Assembly (NCBI GenBank): GCA_031292275.1
Contig: JARLHL010000039.1
Coordinates: forward strand, 16,944-80,943
DNA: 64,000 bases
Direction: 5' to 3'
Source: Desulfocapsaceae bacterium
Lineage (GTDB): Bacteria > Desulfobacterota > Desulfobulbia > Desulfobulbales > Desulfocapsaceae
Shown: one piece after another, positions 8,884 to 18,948 of the stretch
How the letters are laid out: the number at the start of each line of letters is the position of its first letter
How positions within the stretch are numbered: position 1 is the first letter of the stretch
Notes under the pieces: generated by a model
Told to the model about the DNA's origin: nothing
What the model saw: only the letters and a program-made list of their open reading frames with translations
Database searches by the model: none
Position numbers and translations under genes: made by a program

Positions 8884-9363
8884 GTGTTTGCAAAAGGCGA
8901 TATGGCTGTATATCCGGCTCATGGTGTAGGGGTCATTACTTCGATTGAGACGCAAAGAGTTGCTGGAGTAGATCAGACATTCTATGTTTTACAGATCCTT
9001 GAAAATAGAATGACAATCCTGATCCCGACCCAGAGCAGTAAACATGCAGGACTCCGTTCCATTGTCTCGAAGCAGGAGGTTGACAAGGTGCTCTCCATCC
9101 TGGAAGACAGGGACATGGAGATTGGGCCCCAGACCTGGAACCGACGTTATCGCGACTATATGGATAAAATCAAGACCGGTTCAATTTGTGATTTGGCCGA
9201 GGTGCTCAGGGATCTCTTCCTGCTCAGCGTGGACAAGGATCTTTCCTATGGAGAGAGAAAAATGCTTGACACGGCAAGAAGTCTGCTGGTCAAGGAACTC
9301 TCTCTGGCCCAGCAGGTTGATGAGGAAAAGATGTCCCAGAGGATAGACAGAATTTTCCCCTGA
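8884..9363 (+). CDS. carD: CarD family transcription regulator
   Basis: CarD/CdnL proteins bind the RNA polymerase beta subunit and stabilise open complexes, notably at rRNA promoters. The 159-residue product has the N-terminal RNA polymerase interacting Tudor-like domain (GDMAVYPAHGVGVITSIETQ) and a helical C-terminal DNA-binding domain (WNRRYRDYMDKIKTGSICDL, later LSYGERKMLDTARSLLVKE). The start is GTG with GGAAGGAGAGG just upstream. There is no HMGA-like tail as in the Myxococcus CarD protein, so it is the housekeeping CdnL type. It is followed by rluD and coaE in the same direction. Confidence 0.9.
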   Translation: MFAKGDMAVYPAHGVGVITSIETQRVAGVDQTFYVLQILENRMTILIPTQSSKHAGLRSIVSKQEVDKVLSILEDRDMEIGPQTWNRRYRDYMDKIKTGSICDLAEVLRDLFLLSVDKDLSYGERKMLDTARSLLVKELSLAQQVDEEKMSQRIDRIFP

Positions 9364-9428
9364 ATACCGCGTAAATCTTCATCCTAGATGGCCATCTGTC
9401 ATGGTTTTTCTCGTGTTTTCTTTGTGCC

Positions 9429-10394
9429 ATGGGCTCACACAGTAATACGCATCCGGACTGCAGTCCCGTCACCTGCAGGATATCGTTTCAGATCGCCCAG
9501 CTCCAGGCAGGGCTGCGGCTGGATCACTTCCTGGCCCAGCACCTGCCCGAAGTGTCCCGTTCCCAGTTGACATCCTCAATCCGGGCCGGAGATATCCTCG
9601 TCAACGGTGCCGTCCGGAAGAGCGGTTACCGCTTAAAACCTGAAGAGCGGATCACAGGGCATATCTCGCCTCCCGCTGCCATCGATGTGAAGCCCGAGAA
9701 CATCCAGTTGACCATCCTTTATGAGGATGAATATCTTCTTATTATCTCTAAACCGCCAGGCTTGGTGGTGCATCCGGGCAGCGGCAATGCCTCGGGGACC
9801 CTGGTCAATGGTCTGCTCCATCACTGCAGTTCCCTTGCCGGGGTCGGCGACAGCATCAGGCCGGGCCTTGTCCACAGGCTCGACAAGGACACCTCCGGAG
9901 TTATGGTGATCGCCAAGCGCGATGACGTCCACAGAAAGCTTGTCGATGCTTTTAAGGCACGGACCATGCAGAAAGAATATACGGCTCTTGTGCATGGGAT
10001 TCTGGCCAGGCCTCAAGGGCGTCTGGTCGCCGCCATCGGCAGGCATCCCGTGCATCGTCAGAAGATGGCGGTGCGTGAGGTGGGAGGCCGGTATGCGGCC
10101 ACGTATTGGCAGGTCATTAAGGATTTCTGCAGGATGTATAGCCTGCTCACGGTTGGGATTGAGACCGGCAGGACCCATCAGATCAGGGTGCATATGGCCC
10201 ATCTGGGGCATCCCGTGGCAGGTGACAGACTCTACGGCAGGGGCGGGTCACACTTTCCGCGGCAGATGCTGCATGCCTCACGAATACGTTTTGTCCATCC
10301 CGCAACCGGCGAGGCCCTGGATTTTGAGGCGCCGCTCTGGCCAGATTTTGTCGCCGTCCTGGAAGAGTTGGAACAGCAGGCTGCCTGCAAATAA
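9429..10394 (+). CDS. rluD: RluA-family 23S rRNA pseudouridine synthase
   Basis: Isomerises uridine to pseudouridine in structured RNA; RluD acts on 23S rRNA helix 69. The 321-residue product has an N-terminal S4 RNA-binding domain (LRLDHFLAQHLPEVSRSQL) and the RluA catalytic domain with HRLDKDTSG, where Asp152 is the catalytic residue. RTHQIRVHMAHLGHPVAGD is the conserved C-terminal motif. Length and the S4 domain favour RluD over RluA or RluC, but substrate choice cannot be settled from sequence. No clear ribosome site precedes the ATG; it follows carD after 65 bases. Confidence 0.88.
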   Translation: MGSHSNTHPDCSPVTCRISFQIAQLQAGLRLDHFLAQHLPEVSRSQLTSSIRAGDILVNGAVRKSGYRLKPEERITGHISPPAAIDVKPENIQLTILYEDEYLLIISKPPGLVVHPGSGNASGTLVNGLLHHCSSLAGVGDSIRPGLVHRLDKDTSGVMVIAKRDDVHRKLVDAFKARTMQKEYTALVHGILARPQGRLVAAIGRHPVHRQKMAVREVGGRYAATYWQVIKDFCRMYSLLTVGIETGRTHQIRVHMAHLGHPVAGDRLYGRGGSHFPRQMLHASRIRFVHPATGEALDFEAPLWPDFVAVLEELEQQAACK

Positions 10395-10557
10395 AGGTGG
10401 TCAGGTAGGTCTTGTGCCGTGCTGCCGGGAGAATCGTACAAACTCCTGATGCTCTCCCCTTGTCTGAAACCAGCGCATCTGCTAAGCTGTCGCACAGGTT
10501 TCTTTTGCATGTACGTCTCTTCTGGAATATCGGGGGTCTCGCTTGAGGTGCGGGAAT

Positions 10558-11148
10558 ATGAAAATCGCAGTCACAGGCGGGATCGCCACGGGCAAAAGTA
10601 CAGTTTGCAGGCTACTTGCCAGGCTTCTCAAGGTCTGCGCAATGGATGCCGATCAGATCTGCCATGAGCTGATGGAAAAGGGGCAGCCTGGCTGGCTGGG
10701 CATCCGGCGGGCCTGGGGGGAGCGGTTTTTTGACGCTGAAGGCGCAGTTGATCGGACCTTATTAAGGAAGACAGTCTTTGTCGAAGAAGGCATCCGGCAT
10801 GAGTTGGAGGCCATCCTGCACCCGCTGGTCCGGACCGGGATAGCAGCCCGGGAGAGAGCGTTGGCCGGAGAGAATCTCCTTGTTGAGGTTCCCTTGATAT
10901 ATGAAGTGGGATGGCAGAGCGATTTTGACAGGATTGTGACCGTTTACGCAACGGAGAGCAGGTGCATCCAGCGGATAATTGCCAGGGACAGGACGACGGT
11001 ACAGGATGCCAGGAGGATCCTTGCCGCGCAGATGCCGGTCGTTTGCAAAGCCTTGCAGGCCGATTCTGTCATTGACAATTCCGGCCCGTGGGCCTATACC
11101 TGTCTTCAAACCTATGATTTGGCCCGATTCTTGCGAAAAACGCCCTGA
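10558..11148 (+). CDS. coaE: Dephospho-CoA kinase
   Basis: Phosphorylates dephospho-CoA at the 3' hydroxyl, the last step of CoA synthesis. The 196-residue product starts MKIAVTGGIATGKST with a P-loop (GGIATGKS, residues 7-14), followed by the MDADQICHELME stretch that binds substrate and the LLVEVPLIYEVGW segment of the CoaE fold. The ATG at 10558 puts the P-loop at the usual position; GAGG lies about ten bases upstream. The 163 bases before it show nothing clear. A CoA-dependent fatty-acid pathway is encoded later in the window, but this is a general housekeeping gene. Confidence 0.92.
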   Translation: MKIAVTGGIATGKSTVCRLLARLLKVCAMDADQICHELMEKGQPGWLGIRRAWGERFFDAEGAVDRTLLRKTVFVEEGIRHELEAILHPLVRTGIAARERALAGENLLVEVPLIYEVGWQSDFDRIVTVYATESRCIQRIIARDRTTVQDARRILAAQMPVVCKALQADSVIDNSGPWAYTCLQTYDLARFLRKTP

Positions 11149-11185
11149 CATTATAGAATCTGACGTTTTTTCGCCAGGAAAAGTC

Positions 11186-11214
11186 TTGACAGTCTTTTGG
11201 TGAAGCCGTATAAG
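11186..11214 (+). promoter_or_regulatory. Strong sigma-70 promoter upstream of rho
   Basis: A perfect TTGACA (11186-11191), a 17-base spacer and TATAAG (11209-11214, five of six) form the best vegetative promoter in the window. Transcription would start near 11221, about 370 bases before the rho start codon. Confidence 0.7.
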
Positions 11215-11590
11215 GTGGGTATCAGTCTGGAAATTGAAAAACCCGCCTCTGATAGATCTTTAGATGTTCCGTTGGAAAAACCTGAGTTTTGTCTTGATGC
11301 CCCTGTCTTGGGTATATATTTGATGGTGCAGGCCTGAAGTCTTCAAAGACGCAACTGTGCTGCAAAAATCTAATCAATAGTTCCATTCTATCTTTAATCT
11401 TAAATATAAAAACCTCATAAAAAAAATCTTTCCGGTTTGTCTTGCCACATGCGTACAGCAAAAGGTGCATTCATATTCAATCCGGAATGGATCATACTCG
11501 AATATTTGAGCCGCTGGATATGTTGAACAGCATAAACAGTAATACCTGTAGTGTCCTGCCAAGCAAAACCATGTAAGGAGATAGTGATTA
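11215..11590 (+). other. Long untranslated leader of rho
   Basis: About 370 bases lie between the promoter and rho with no convincing gene. The middle is AT-rich and contains a 25-codon reading frame at 11449-11526 without a good ribosome site. In E. coli the rho leader mediates autogenous Rho-dependent attenuation; a similar role here is an inference from length and position only. Confidence 0.45.
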
Positions 11591-12841
11591 ATGAATCTGG
11601 CGGAATTGAAACTGAAAAAGATTGGTGAACTGGTAAAACTCGCGCGGCAGTTCAAAGTGGAAGGGTTCAGCTCCATGCGGAAGCAGGAGCTGATCTTCTC
11701 TCTGTTGCAGGCACAGGCTGAAGAAGACGGGAAGATGCGCGGCAACGGCGTACTCGAAATTCTGCCCGACGGTTTTGGCTTTCTCCGGTCCCCGGATTAC
11801 AACTATCTGCCAGGTCCTGATGATATATACGTTTCTCCCTCCCAGATTCGCCGTTTGAACCTGCGAACAGGGGATGTCGTCGACGGGCTTGTCCGTGCCC
11901 CCAAAGAGGGTGAGCGGTATTTTGCCCTGCTCAAGGTGGAAAGCGTCAACTTCGATCCCCCAGAGGCCGTCAAACAGAAGACCCTTTTTGGAAATCTGAC
12001 GCCGCTTCACCCTAACGAAAAATTCAATCTTGAATGGCAGCCGGACAACTATTCCATGCGGCTGATGGACATGTTCTGCCCAATCGGAAAAGGACAGAGG
12101 GGGCTGCTGGTGGCCCCGCCCAGGACGGGGAAAACTGTCCTGATGCAGAAGATCGCCAACTCCATCGTCAGAAATCATAAGGAGGTCTACCTGATCGTCC
12201 TCCTGATTGATGAACGTCCTGAAGAGGTGACCGAAATGGCGCGGAGCGTCAAGGCTGCCGAGGTTGTAAGTTCCACCTTCGACGAACCTCCCCAGCGCCA
12301 TATTCAGGTGGCCGAGATGGTCATCGAAAAAGCCAAGCGGCTGGTTGAGCATAAAAAGGATGTCGTGATCCTGCTGGACAGCATTACCCGTCTGGCCAGG
12401 GCCTATAATACCGTGACTCCCTCCAGCGGCAAGATCCTCTCCGGCGGTGTCGAGGCAAATGCCCTTCATCGCCCCAAACGGTTTTTCGGCTCCGCCAGAA
12501 ATATTGAAGAGGGCGGCAGTCTTACGATCCTTGCCACGGCTCTGGTTGAGACAGGCAGCCGGATGGACGAGGTCATCTTCGAGGAGTTTAAGGGCACCGG
12601 CAATATGGAGTTGGTGCTGGACCGGAAGATGTCTGATAAACGGGTCTTCCCGGCCATGGACATCAAACGGTCGGGGACGCGTAAGGAGGACCTGCTCCTG
12701 AAGCCTGAAACCCTCAATAGACTCTGGATCCTGCGCAAACTGCTTTCCTCAATGAATCCGGCTGACGGCATGGAGTTTCTGTTAGACAAACTGAAACAGC
12801 AGAAGACAAATAGTGATTTCCTCGATTCCATGAACAGCTGA
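11591..12841 (+). CDS. rho: Transcription termination factor Rho
   Basis: Hexameric RNA-dependent ATPase that binds C-rich nascent RNA and ends transcription. The 416-residue product starts [20 protein letters not shown] (Rho N-terminal domain), then the cold-shock-like RNA-binding domain ([20 protein letters not shown]), Walker A ([12 protein letters not shown]), Walker B ([17 protein letters not shown]) and the arginine-finger region. The ATG is preceded by AAGGAGA. No insert domain like that of actinobacterial Rho is present. The gene has its own promoter and long leader. rpmE follows after 169 bases with a separate promoter. Confidence 0.98.
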   Translation: MNLAELKLKKIGELVKLARQFKVEGFSSMRKQELIFSLLQAQAEEDGKMRGNGVLEILPDGFGFLRSPDYNYLPGPDDIYVSPSQIRRLNLRTGDVVDGLVRAPKEGERYFALLKVESVNFDPPEAVKQKTLFGNLTPLHPNEKFNLEWQPDNYSMRLMDMFCPIGKGQRGLLVAPPRTGKTVLMQKIANSIVRNHKEVYLIVLLIDERPEEVTEMARSVKAAEVVSSTFDEPPQRHIQVAEMVIEKAKRLVEHKKDVVILLDSITRLARAYNTVTPSSGKILSGGVEANALHRPKRFFGSARNIEEGGSLTILATALVETGSRMDEVIFEEFKGTGNMELVLDRKMSDKRVFPAMDIKRSGTRKEDLLLKPETLNRLWILRKLLSSMNPADGMEFLLDKLKQQKTNSDFLDSMNS

Positions 12842-12904
12842 TTCCGTCTTCAACGACCGGCTGCTCCGCTTGACGCTTGAGCGCAGCGGCTTGCTAGAAT
12901 TATG

Positions 12905-12932
12905 TTGAATTATTTGACCGGGCGGTTATAAT
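12905..12932 (+). promoter_or_regulatory. Promoter for rpmE
   Basis: TTGAAT (12905-12910), a 16-base spacer and a perfect TATAAT (12927-12932) lie about 78 bases before the rpmE start. Confidence 0.5.
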
Positions 12933-13010
12933 GATTCGTTTAAATCTGTCAGTACTGTGAATTGTATTCTAAACCCCATTGTGGAAGTTAAGATAGAGGA
13001 GTCAGGGATC

Positions 13011-13232
13011 ATGAAAGAAGGTATCCATCCGGAATATCATCAAATAAATGCAGTTTGTGCCTGCGGAAACGAGGTCGCGATCGGCTCAGTGGATAAGGAA
13101 GTGCGGGTGGAGATCTGTTCTGCCTGTCATCCGTTTTTTACCGGAAAGCAGAAGCTTGTTGATACGGCCGGTCGAATTGAAAAATATAAGAAACGTTACG
13201 CCAAGCATTTCGAAAATCAGAATAAGGCATGA
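13011..13232 (+). CDS. rpmE: 50S ribosomal protein L31, zinc-binding form
   Basis: Small protein of the large ribosomal subunit that helps bridge the subunits. The 73-residue product starts [10 protein letters not shown] and holds four Cys in CACG and CSACHPF, the zinc-ribbon form (C+) rather than the zinc-free paralogue induced by zinc starvation. [22 protein letters not shown] is the conserved tail region. GGAG lies nine bases before the ATG; an in-frame ATG 18 codons earlier is not family-like. A strong terminator follows, so rpmE is probably a single-gene transcript. Confidence 0.97.
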   Translation: MKEGIHPEYHQINAVCACGNEVAIGSVDKEVRVEICSACHPFFTGKQKLVDTAGRIEKYKKRYAKHFENQNKA

Positions 13233-13285
13233 TCTTCATTCCGCATCGGGAAAAACGTTCCCGTGCTGATTGAAAGCTTTTCCTG

Positions 13286-13326
13286 GTCCACAGCGGTTTA
13301 TACCCAAAGCTGTGGACTTTTTTTTT
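13286..13326 (+). terminator. Intrinsic terminator after rpmE
   Basis: GTCCACAGC pairs perfectly with GCTGTGGAC over nine bases around a 14-base loop, followed by nine T residues. It lies 53 bases after the rpmE stop and 32 bases before the prfA start, the cleanest plus-strand terminator in the window. Confidence 0.9.
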
Positions 13327-13357
13327 GTCTGATCGTCCACCATCGCTCCGGGTTCCT

Positions 13358-14425
13358 ATGTTTGATAAATTTGATGATATTGGAGAAAAGATTTCCGATC
13401 TGGAAGGAAGGCTCTCCGATCCTGCTCTGCTTAACAATCAGAAGGAGTATCAGCGGGTTGTCCGGGAGCATGCTCATCTGAGCCGGCTCAACAGTCTCTA
13501 TACCAAATATAAGCAGGTCCGCAAAAATATTGATGAAAATCGGGCCATGCTCCATGACGAAGACGAAGATCCGGAACTCAGGGAGCTGGCCCGGGCTGAG
13601 ATTGACGACCTGGTGAGCCAGGAAGCTCAGCTTGAGAACGAGATCAGACTTTTTCTTCTCCCCAAAGATCCTAACGACGAGAAAAATACCTTCCTGGAGA
13701 TCCGTGCCGGCACCGGAGGCGACGAGGCGGCCCTTTTTGTCGGAGATCTGTTCCGGATGTATTGCCGGTATGCCGAATCTCTGGGTTGGAAGGTGGAGGT
13801 TGTCGATTCCAGCCCTTTGGGGATTGGCGGTTTTAAGGAGATTATTGCCCTGATCAGCGGCGACAGCGTCTATTCCAGACTCAAGTATGAAAGTGGTGTG
13901 CATCGGGTCCAGCGCGTTCCGGAGACGGAGGCCCAGGGCCGTGTGCACACCTCGGCCGTGACGGTGGCCATCCTGCCGGAGGTCGACGAGGTCGAGTTAG
14001 ATATTGATATGAACGAGCTGAAATTCGATGTCTACCGTTCTTCGGGGCCGGGTGGCCAGAGCGTCAATACCACCGATTCGGCCGTTCGGGTTACGCATTT
14101 GCCGACGGGACTGGTGGTTACCTGTCAGGACGAGAAGTCCCAGCATAAGAACAAGGCGAAGGCACTGACGGTCCTCCGCGCCCGCCTGCTTGACAAAATG
14201 CAGCAGGAACAGCACGATAAGATCTCTCAGGACAGGAAGAGCCAGGTCGGCAGCGGGGATCGGAGCGAACGGATCCGGACCTATAATTTCCCGCAGAGCC
14301 GGATTACCGATCATCGGATCAACCTGACTCTCTACAAGCTGGAGACCGTGATCAACGGCAAGCTGGACGAGATCCTCTATCCGCTGATTGCCCACGATCA
14401 GGCGGAAAAGCTGAAGAATTCATGA
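13358..14425 (+). CDS. prfA: Peptide chain release factor 1
   Basis: Recognises UAA and UAG stop codons and releases the finished peptide. The 355-residue product has the catalytic GGQ in [20 protein letters not shown] and the [10 protein letters not shown] stretch after it. The start [19 protein letters not shown] matches the coiled N-terminal domain; a reading frame starting 11 codons earlier would begin inside the terminator T-run. The ribosome site is weak. prmC, whose product methylates the GGQ glutamine, lies immediately downstream, the classic pairing. No promoter was obvious in the 30 bases after the terminator, so readthrough or a start inside that region is needed. Confidence 0.97.
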   Translation: MFDKFDDIGEKISDLEGRLSDPALLNNQKEYQRVVREHAHLSRLNSLYTKYKQVRKNIDENRAMLHDEDEDPELRELARAEIDDLVSQEAQLENEIRLFLLPKDPNDEKNTFLEIRAGTGGDEAALFVGDLFRMYCRYAESLGWKVEVVDSSPLGIGGFKEIIALISGDSVYSRLKYESGVHRVQRVPETEAQGRVHTSAVTVAILPEVDEVELDIDMNELKFDVYRSSGPGGQSVNTTDSAVRVTHLPTGLVVTCQDEKSQHKNKAKALTVLRARLLDKMQQEQHDKISQDRKSQVGSGDRSERIRTYNFPQSRITDHRINLTLYKLETVINGKLDEILYPLIAHDQAEKLKNS

Positions 14426-14572
14426 CCCGTCTTCGTTTATATGAAAGCTCGTTTAAGCAATGGCTTTGCGATGCTGGACCGGCAGGCCGGATCGCTGCTT
14501 TCAGCAGGATGCCGGCAGGATGTGATTGAAGGCTGCGGTCCTGAAGAGGATCCTGCAAGAGGGAGCGGCGGC

Positions 14573-15445
14573 GTGCGAATCGGTGAACTTTTACGAAGGG
14601 GGACAGTCGAGCTGACGGCTGCGGGCGTCTCCGATGCCGTCACGGATATCCAGCTCCTGCTCGGATACTGCCTGAACAAGAGTCGTACCCAGCTCTATCT
14701 GGCAGCAGGAGAGAAGGTCGTTGGCGCCGATGTGAGGCGGTTTCTGGAACTCCTCGAGCGCAGGAAAAGACGCGAGCCGGTGGCCTATATCCTTGGCGAG
14801 CGGGAATTCTGGTCTCTGCCCTTCCATGTGACCCCGGATGTGCTGATACCACGGCCTGAAACCGAATTTCTGCTGGAACAGGTCCTGAAGCGGATCCGGA
14901 CTACGGCTCCACCTTCCGGAGCCCTTCTGGATCTTTGCTGCGGCAGCGGCGTGATAGCCATCGTGCTGGCACTCGAGCTGAAAAGGCAGGTGTTTGCCTC
15001 GGATATCTCCATGGCGGCTCTGGGGGTGGCCCGGCGGAATGCTGAGCGCCATGGCGTACAGGGTCTGATCGATTTTATCCGGGCCGATCTGCTGGCCCCG
15101 GTCCTGCCGAAGAACGGGTTCTCGGTCATAGTCTCCAATCCCCCCTACGTCAGCGGGGCTGAGATGCGGGGGGGGATGCAGCCTGAGGTTATAGGGTATG
15201 AACCCCATCTTGCCTTAAGCGGAGGGGATGAAGGGCTGGATATCATCAGGAGGATCAGACGGGCTCTGCCTTTTGTGCTCTGCCGGGGCGGGTATTTCTG
15301 GATGGAGATCGGCGAGGCGCAGGGGAGGGCGGTGCAGGAAATGTTTTCCGGCGGTGATGGCCCGCACGATTCCTTTGACCTGGTCGAGATTGTTGCCGAT
15401 TATGCGGGAAAGGATCGGGTGTTATGCGCACGATTGACGAAATAA
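14573..15445 (+). CDS. prmC: Release-factor glutamine methyltransferase
   Basis: Methylates the glutamine of the GGQ motif in RF1 and RF2 with S-adenosylmethionine. The SAM motif LLDLCCGSGVIAIVLA and the catalytic NPPY (SNPPYVSGAEM) are intact. I chose the GTG at 14573, which has GGGAG seven bases upstream, gives a 290-residue protein like E. coli PrmC, and begins with the usual helical domain (RIGELLRRGTVELTAAGVSD). An in-frame ATG at 14441 would add 44 residues without family similarity and without a ribosome site, though it would sit close to the prfA stop. murA follows after 11 bases. Confidence 0.9.
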   Translation: MRIGELLRRGTVELTAAGVSDAVTDIQLLLGYCLNKSRTQLYLAAGEKVVGADVRRFLELLERRKRREPVAYILGEREFWSLPFHVTPDVLIPRPETEFLLEQVLKRIRTTAPPSGALLDLCCGSGVIAIVLALELKRQVFASDISMAALGVARRNAERHGVQGLIDFIRADLLAPVLPKNGFSVIVSNPPYVSGAEMRGGMQPEVIGYEPHLALSGGDEGLDIIRRIRRALPFVLCRGGYFWMEIGEAQGRAVQEMFSGGDGPHDSFDLVEIVADYAGKDRVLCARLTK

Positions 15446-15456
15446 TGAGGAAATAG

Positions 15457-16734
15457 ATGGAAAAACTGGTCATTCAAGGTGGAAAACCCCTCCATGGTGA
15501 GGTTCGGATCAGCGGCGCGAAAAATGCGGCACTTCCTTTGATTGCCGCGACCCTGCTGGCCCCTGGAACGCATGTCCTGCGCAATGTCCCCGATCTGCGG
15601 GATACCCGGACTATTTTGAAGCTGATCGAGAACCTTGGCGTTACCTGGACCAGGCAGGATACCACCCTGCGGGTTGACAGCACCCATCTCACCTATTCGG
15701 AGGCCTCTTACGACCTGGTGAAGACCATGCGGGCCTCCGTACTGGTCCTGGGCCCCCTGCTTGCCCGACTGGGGCGGGCCAAGGTCTCTCTTCCCGGCGG
15801 CTGCGCCATCGGCGCACGTCCTATTAATTTTCATATCAAGGGTTTTGAACAGCTCGGAGTGACCTGTCGGCTCGAAAACGGCTATGTCGATGCGGAAATC
15901 GGTGGGCGGATGCAGGGAAATGTGATTTATTTCGATATCCCTTCGGTGACCGGTACTGAAAATCTGCTCATGGCTGCGGTCATGGCCAAGGGGAAAACGG
16001 TCATCAAGAATGCAGCCAAGGAACCGGAGATCGGCAACCTCATCGATATGCTGACGGGTATGGGGGCTGAGATTAAAGGCCGCGATACGGACAGGCTGGA
16101 GGTTTACGGCGTCGACCGGCTGTCCTCAGCCGACTGCGCCATCATCCCGGACAGGATAGAGACCGGGACGTATCTGATCGCGGTGGGCGCGACCGGCGGA
16201 GAGGCAACCATTACCGACTGCAACCCGGCCCATCTCCCCTCGCTGCTGGAGAAACTTCGGGCCGTCGGCATGGAGATTAAAGAGACGGCAGACGCCATCT
16301 CCGTCTCCGCCCGCCGTCTCAACGGTAACGGCATCCTGAAGAGCATCGACATCAAGACCATGCCCTATCCCGGCTATCCCACCGACCTGCAGGCCCAGTT
16401 TATGGCCCTGATGACCCTCAGTTCCGGTGTCTGCGTGGTCAACGAGACCATCTTTGAAAACCGTTTCATGCACGTGGGGGAACTGCAGAGGATGGGTGCA
16501 GATATCAGGACCAACGGCCATACGGCGGTGGTCTATGGGAAGGGACCAAAAGGCCTGTGCGGCGCGCCTGTGATGGCCACTGATCTGCGGGCCAGCTCAT
16601 CCTTGGTTATTGCCGGCCTGGCAGCCTCAGGCAGAACCGAAATATCAAGGATCTACCATCTTGAGCGCGGCTATGAGCAGATGGTGGAAAAACTCACCCG
16701 GCTGGGGGCCGAGGTCTGGAAGGAAAAGGAGTAG
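15457..16734 (+). CDS. murA: UDP-N-acetylglucosamine 1-carboxyvinyltransferase
   Basis: Transfers enolpyruvate from PEP to UDP-GlcNAc, the first committed step of peptidoglycan synthesis. The 425-residue product starts [20 protein letters not shown] and has the active-site loop [15 protein letters not shown] with Cys116, the residue attacked by fosfomycin; some phyla carry Asp instead, this one does not. [17 protein letters not shown] is the conserved C-terminal motif. GAGGA lies six bases before the ATG. It ends the prfA-prmC-murA run and is convergent with the next gene. Confidence 0.97.
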   Translation: MEKLVIQGGKPLHGEVRISGAKNAALPLIAATLLAPGTHVLRNVPDLRDTRTILKLIENLGVTWTRQDTTLRVDSTHLTYSEASYDLVKTMRASVLVLGPLLARLGRAKVSLPGGCAIGARPINFHIKGFEQLGVTCRLENGYVDAEIGGRMQGNVIYFDIPSVTGTENLLMAAVMAKGKTVIKNAAKEPEIGNLIDMLTGMGAEIKGRDTDRLEVYGVDRLSSADCAIIPDRIETGTYLIAVGATGGEATITDCNPAHLPSLLEKLRAVGMEIKETADAISVSARRLNGNGILKSIDIKTMPYPGYPTDLQAQFMALMTLSSGVCVVNETIFENRFMHVGELQRMGADIRTNGHTAVVYGKGPKGLCGAPVMATDLRASSSLVIAGLAASGRTEISRIYHLERGYEQMVEKLTRLGAEVWKEKE

Positions 16735-16781
16735 GGAAGCTGGCTGGCAGCACCCCTTCCTCTGATTGTTGCGGAGCAGGA

Positions 16782-16873
16782 GCGGAATCCTGACTGGATC
16801 GATCGTGATTCCGCCGCCGCCCCCCGACAAAGAGCAGCCTGGCGTCTCTGAGGCGGTATCCCCCGACGCCAGG
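16782..16873. other. Two inverted repeats between convergent murA and an acyl-CoA ligase
   Basis: GCGGAATC (16782-16789) pairs with GATTCCGC (16807-16814), and CCTGGCGTC (16838-16846) pairs with GACGCCAGG (16865-16873). Both are perfect but have long loops and no T-run on either strand. They may be a bidirectional stop region, perhaps for Rho-dependent ends, but this is uncertain. Confidence 0.35.
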
Positions 16874-16882
16874 CGCGGATGC

Positions 16883-18493
16883 CTAATTGACCTTGCGGTC
16901 CCGTCCCATCCACTCCTTTTCCCGGAGCTTGAACTTGAGGATCTTGCCGGTGGCCGTTTTCGGAAGCTGGCAGAACTCCACCGTTTTCGGGGCCTTGAAA
17001 CGGGCCATGTTGTCCTTGCAGAAATTGATGATATCTTCGGCTGTCGGGGAGCAGCCCTCCTTGACCACCACGTAGGCCTTCGGTACCTCGCCCCATTTGG
17101 GATCCGGGCTGGAGACCACTGCCACCTCCAGCACTTCCGGGTGGCGGAAGATCACATTTTCGATCTCCACTGAGGAGATATTTTCGCCGCCGCTGATGAT
17201 GATATCCTTGTCCCGGTCTTTGATCTCCACATATCCGTCGGGGTGCATCACGGCCAGATCGCCGCTGTGAAACCAATCACCCCTGAAGGCCTTCTCCGTC
17301 GCCATAGCGTCCTTGTAATAGCCGAGCATGATGTTATTGCCGCGCATGACGATCTCGCCGATAGTCTTGCCGTCCCGTGGCACCGGGACCATGGTCTCCA
17401 GATCGACCACATCCATATATCTGCTGGTGACATAGGGGACTCCCTGCCGTGATTTGATCCGGGCCTGCTGGTCCATGGGAAGGGTGTTCCATTCATTCTG
17501 CCATGCGCAGACGCTGTGCGGGCCATAAACCTCTGTCAATCCGTATACATGGATGATATTAGCTCCCATGGCCTCCATCTTCTGGATGACCGTGGGGGAT
17601 GGCGGTGCGCCGGCGGTAAGGATCCTTAAGGGGCGCTGCATCTTTACCTGCTGGGCACCGGGATGAGAGATCATCATGATCAGAATCGTCGGGGCGGCAC
17701 AGAGATGGGAGACATTTTCCTTCTCGATGGCCTCGAATATATCGGCGGCCACGACTTGTCGAAGGCAGACATGGGTCCCGCCGATGGCCGTCACGGCCCA
17801 TGTGAAACACCAGCCGTTACAGTGGAACATGGGCAGGGTCCAGAGGTAGGCGGAGGACGGATCCATGTCGGCCTCCAGGATCTCTCCCAGCGCATTCAGG
17901 TAGGCGCCCCTGTGGTGATACATTACGCCTTTGGGCTTGCCGGTGGTCCCGCTGGTGTAGTTTAGGGTGATTATCTGACGCTCATCTTCCACTGCCACAG
18001 GTCCGGGCTCCGGGGAACCTGCAGCGAGGAAACTCTCATAATCGATGCCCGGCAGGGGCTTGGCATCGGTTCCGTCACAGATGTTGACGAAAAACTTCAC
18101 ATCCTGCAGCTCCTCCAAGACCGGCAGCACTGATTTTGCGAATTCTGTATCGACAAATACAGCCTTTGCATCGGAATGATTAACTATATAAGATATTTCG
18201 CTTGGTGCCAGACGGATGTTTACGCTGACCAGAACGGCACCTATCATCGGCACTGCATAATGGGCCTCCAGCATGGGCGGGATATTCGGGCACAAAAAAG
18301 CCACCTTGTCGTCCTTGCCGATACCCTGTTTTTTCAGGGCGTCGGCAAAACGATTCACCCTGGCGTAGAATTCGGCGTATGTATAACGGGAATTACCGTA
18401 AACGACAGCGGTTTTATCCGGATAGACAGAAGCACTCCGGACTAAGAACTGGATTGGACTGAGAACATCGAAATTGACACATGGTTCATTCAT
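16883..18493 (-). CDS. Acyl-CoA synthetase (AMP-forming)
   Basis: Activates a carboxylic acid to its CoA thioester through an acyl-AMP. The 536-residue product has the AMP-binding motif YTSGTTGKPKGVMYHHRG, the PMFHCNGWCFTW segment typical of the plant AAE/DmdB-type branch, VYGLTEVYGP, the GDLAVMHPDGYVEIKDRDKD hinge and the C-terminal lysine motif PKTATGKILKFKLRE. Substrate is probably a short- to medium-chain or branched acid, but cannot be fixed. I chose the ATG at 18493 because GGAGG is eight bases upstream; in-frame ATGs at 18499 and 18508 overlap that site. It is transcribed towards murA; gltA lies 506 bases upstream in the same orientation. Confidence 0.88.
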   Translation of the reverse strand: MNEPCVNFDVLSPIQFLVRSASVYPDKTAVVYGNSRYTYAEFYARVNRFADALKKQGIGKDDKVAFLCPNIPPMLEAHYAVPMIGAVLVSVNIRLAPSEISYIVNHSDAKAVFVDTEFAKSVLPVLEELQDVKFFVNICDGTDAKPLPGIDYESFLAAGSPEPGPVAVEDERQIITLNYTSGTTGKPKGVMYHHRGAYLNALGEILEADMDPSSAYLWTLPMFHCNGWCFTWAVTAIGGTHVCLRQVVAADIFEAIEKENVSHLCAAPTILIMMISHPGAQQVKMQRPLRILTAGAPPSPTVIQKMEAMGANIIHVYGLTEVYGPHSVCAWQNEWNTLPMDQQARIKSRQGVPYVTSRYMDVVDLETMVPVPRDGKTIGEIVMRGNNIMLGYYKDAMATEKAFRGDWFHSGDLAVMHPDGYVEIKDRDKDIIISGGENISSVEIENVIFRHPEVLEVAVVSSPDPKWGEVPKAYVVVKEGCSPTAEDIINFCKDNMARFKAPKTVEFCQLPKTATGKILKFKLREKEWMGRDRKVN

Positions 18494-18948
18494 GGGCATT
18501 TCCTCCATTTATTGAATGCCGGAATTTCTTGGATGCCGATGGTTTTTACGCTCCACCAGAGTCCTTGACTGCCAGGAAATCAAACCTGTCTTAACCACTG
18601 GCCGAAAGGATGGCGATGTGAACCGGCCTGTAGTATGCGAGCGAGGCTATTGTATATCCAGAATGCGCGCAATCGGAAAAGAACTGAATTTCAGCTTGGG
18701 AAAAAACTGGCGATCCGCAGGCTTACAACCTGGATAAACCGTACTGTCCCTGAGCAGAATTTTTTTCTCATTCTGGAAACGACACTGTATCATACAATCT
18801 GTATTAAATGGAAGAATCTATGCATGGCATTACGTTTTTGTGTAAAAGAGCGGTGTGGACAGGGCCTTTATCCAAAGGGGGAAAAGGGTCCGTTTAAGGC
18901 CGTGCAGGGGGGGGCCGTTTAATTCTTGACCTTTGGTGAGGACGCAAG
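18494..18948. other. Intergenic region upstream of the acyl-CoA ligase
   Basis: No convincing gene in this stretch. It contains a direct repeat of CCGTTTAA (18890-18897 and 18915-18922) flanking a G-rich run, and moderately AT-rich DNA around 18750-18850 that could hold the ligase promoter on the minus strand. I could not pick out a clear promoter. Confidence 0.4.

Noticed and set aside
11449..11526. 25-codon frame in the rho leader as an rhoL-like gene
   Set aside because: No clear ribosome site and no similarity to E. coli rhoL; kept only as a remark.
14441..14572. Upstream ATG for prmC
   Set aside because: The extra 44 residues lack family similarity and a ribosome site, while the GTG at 14573 has a good one; still listed as an alternative.
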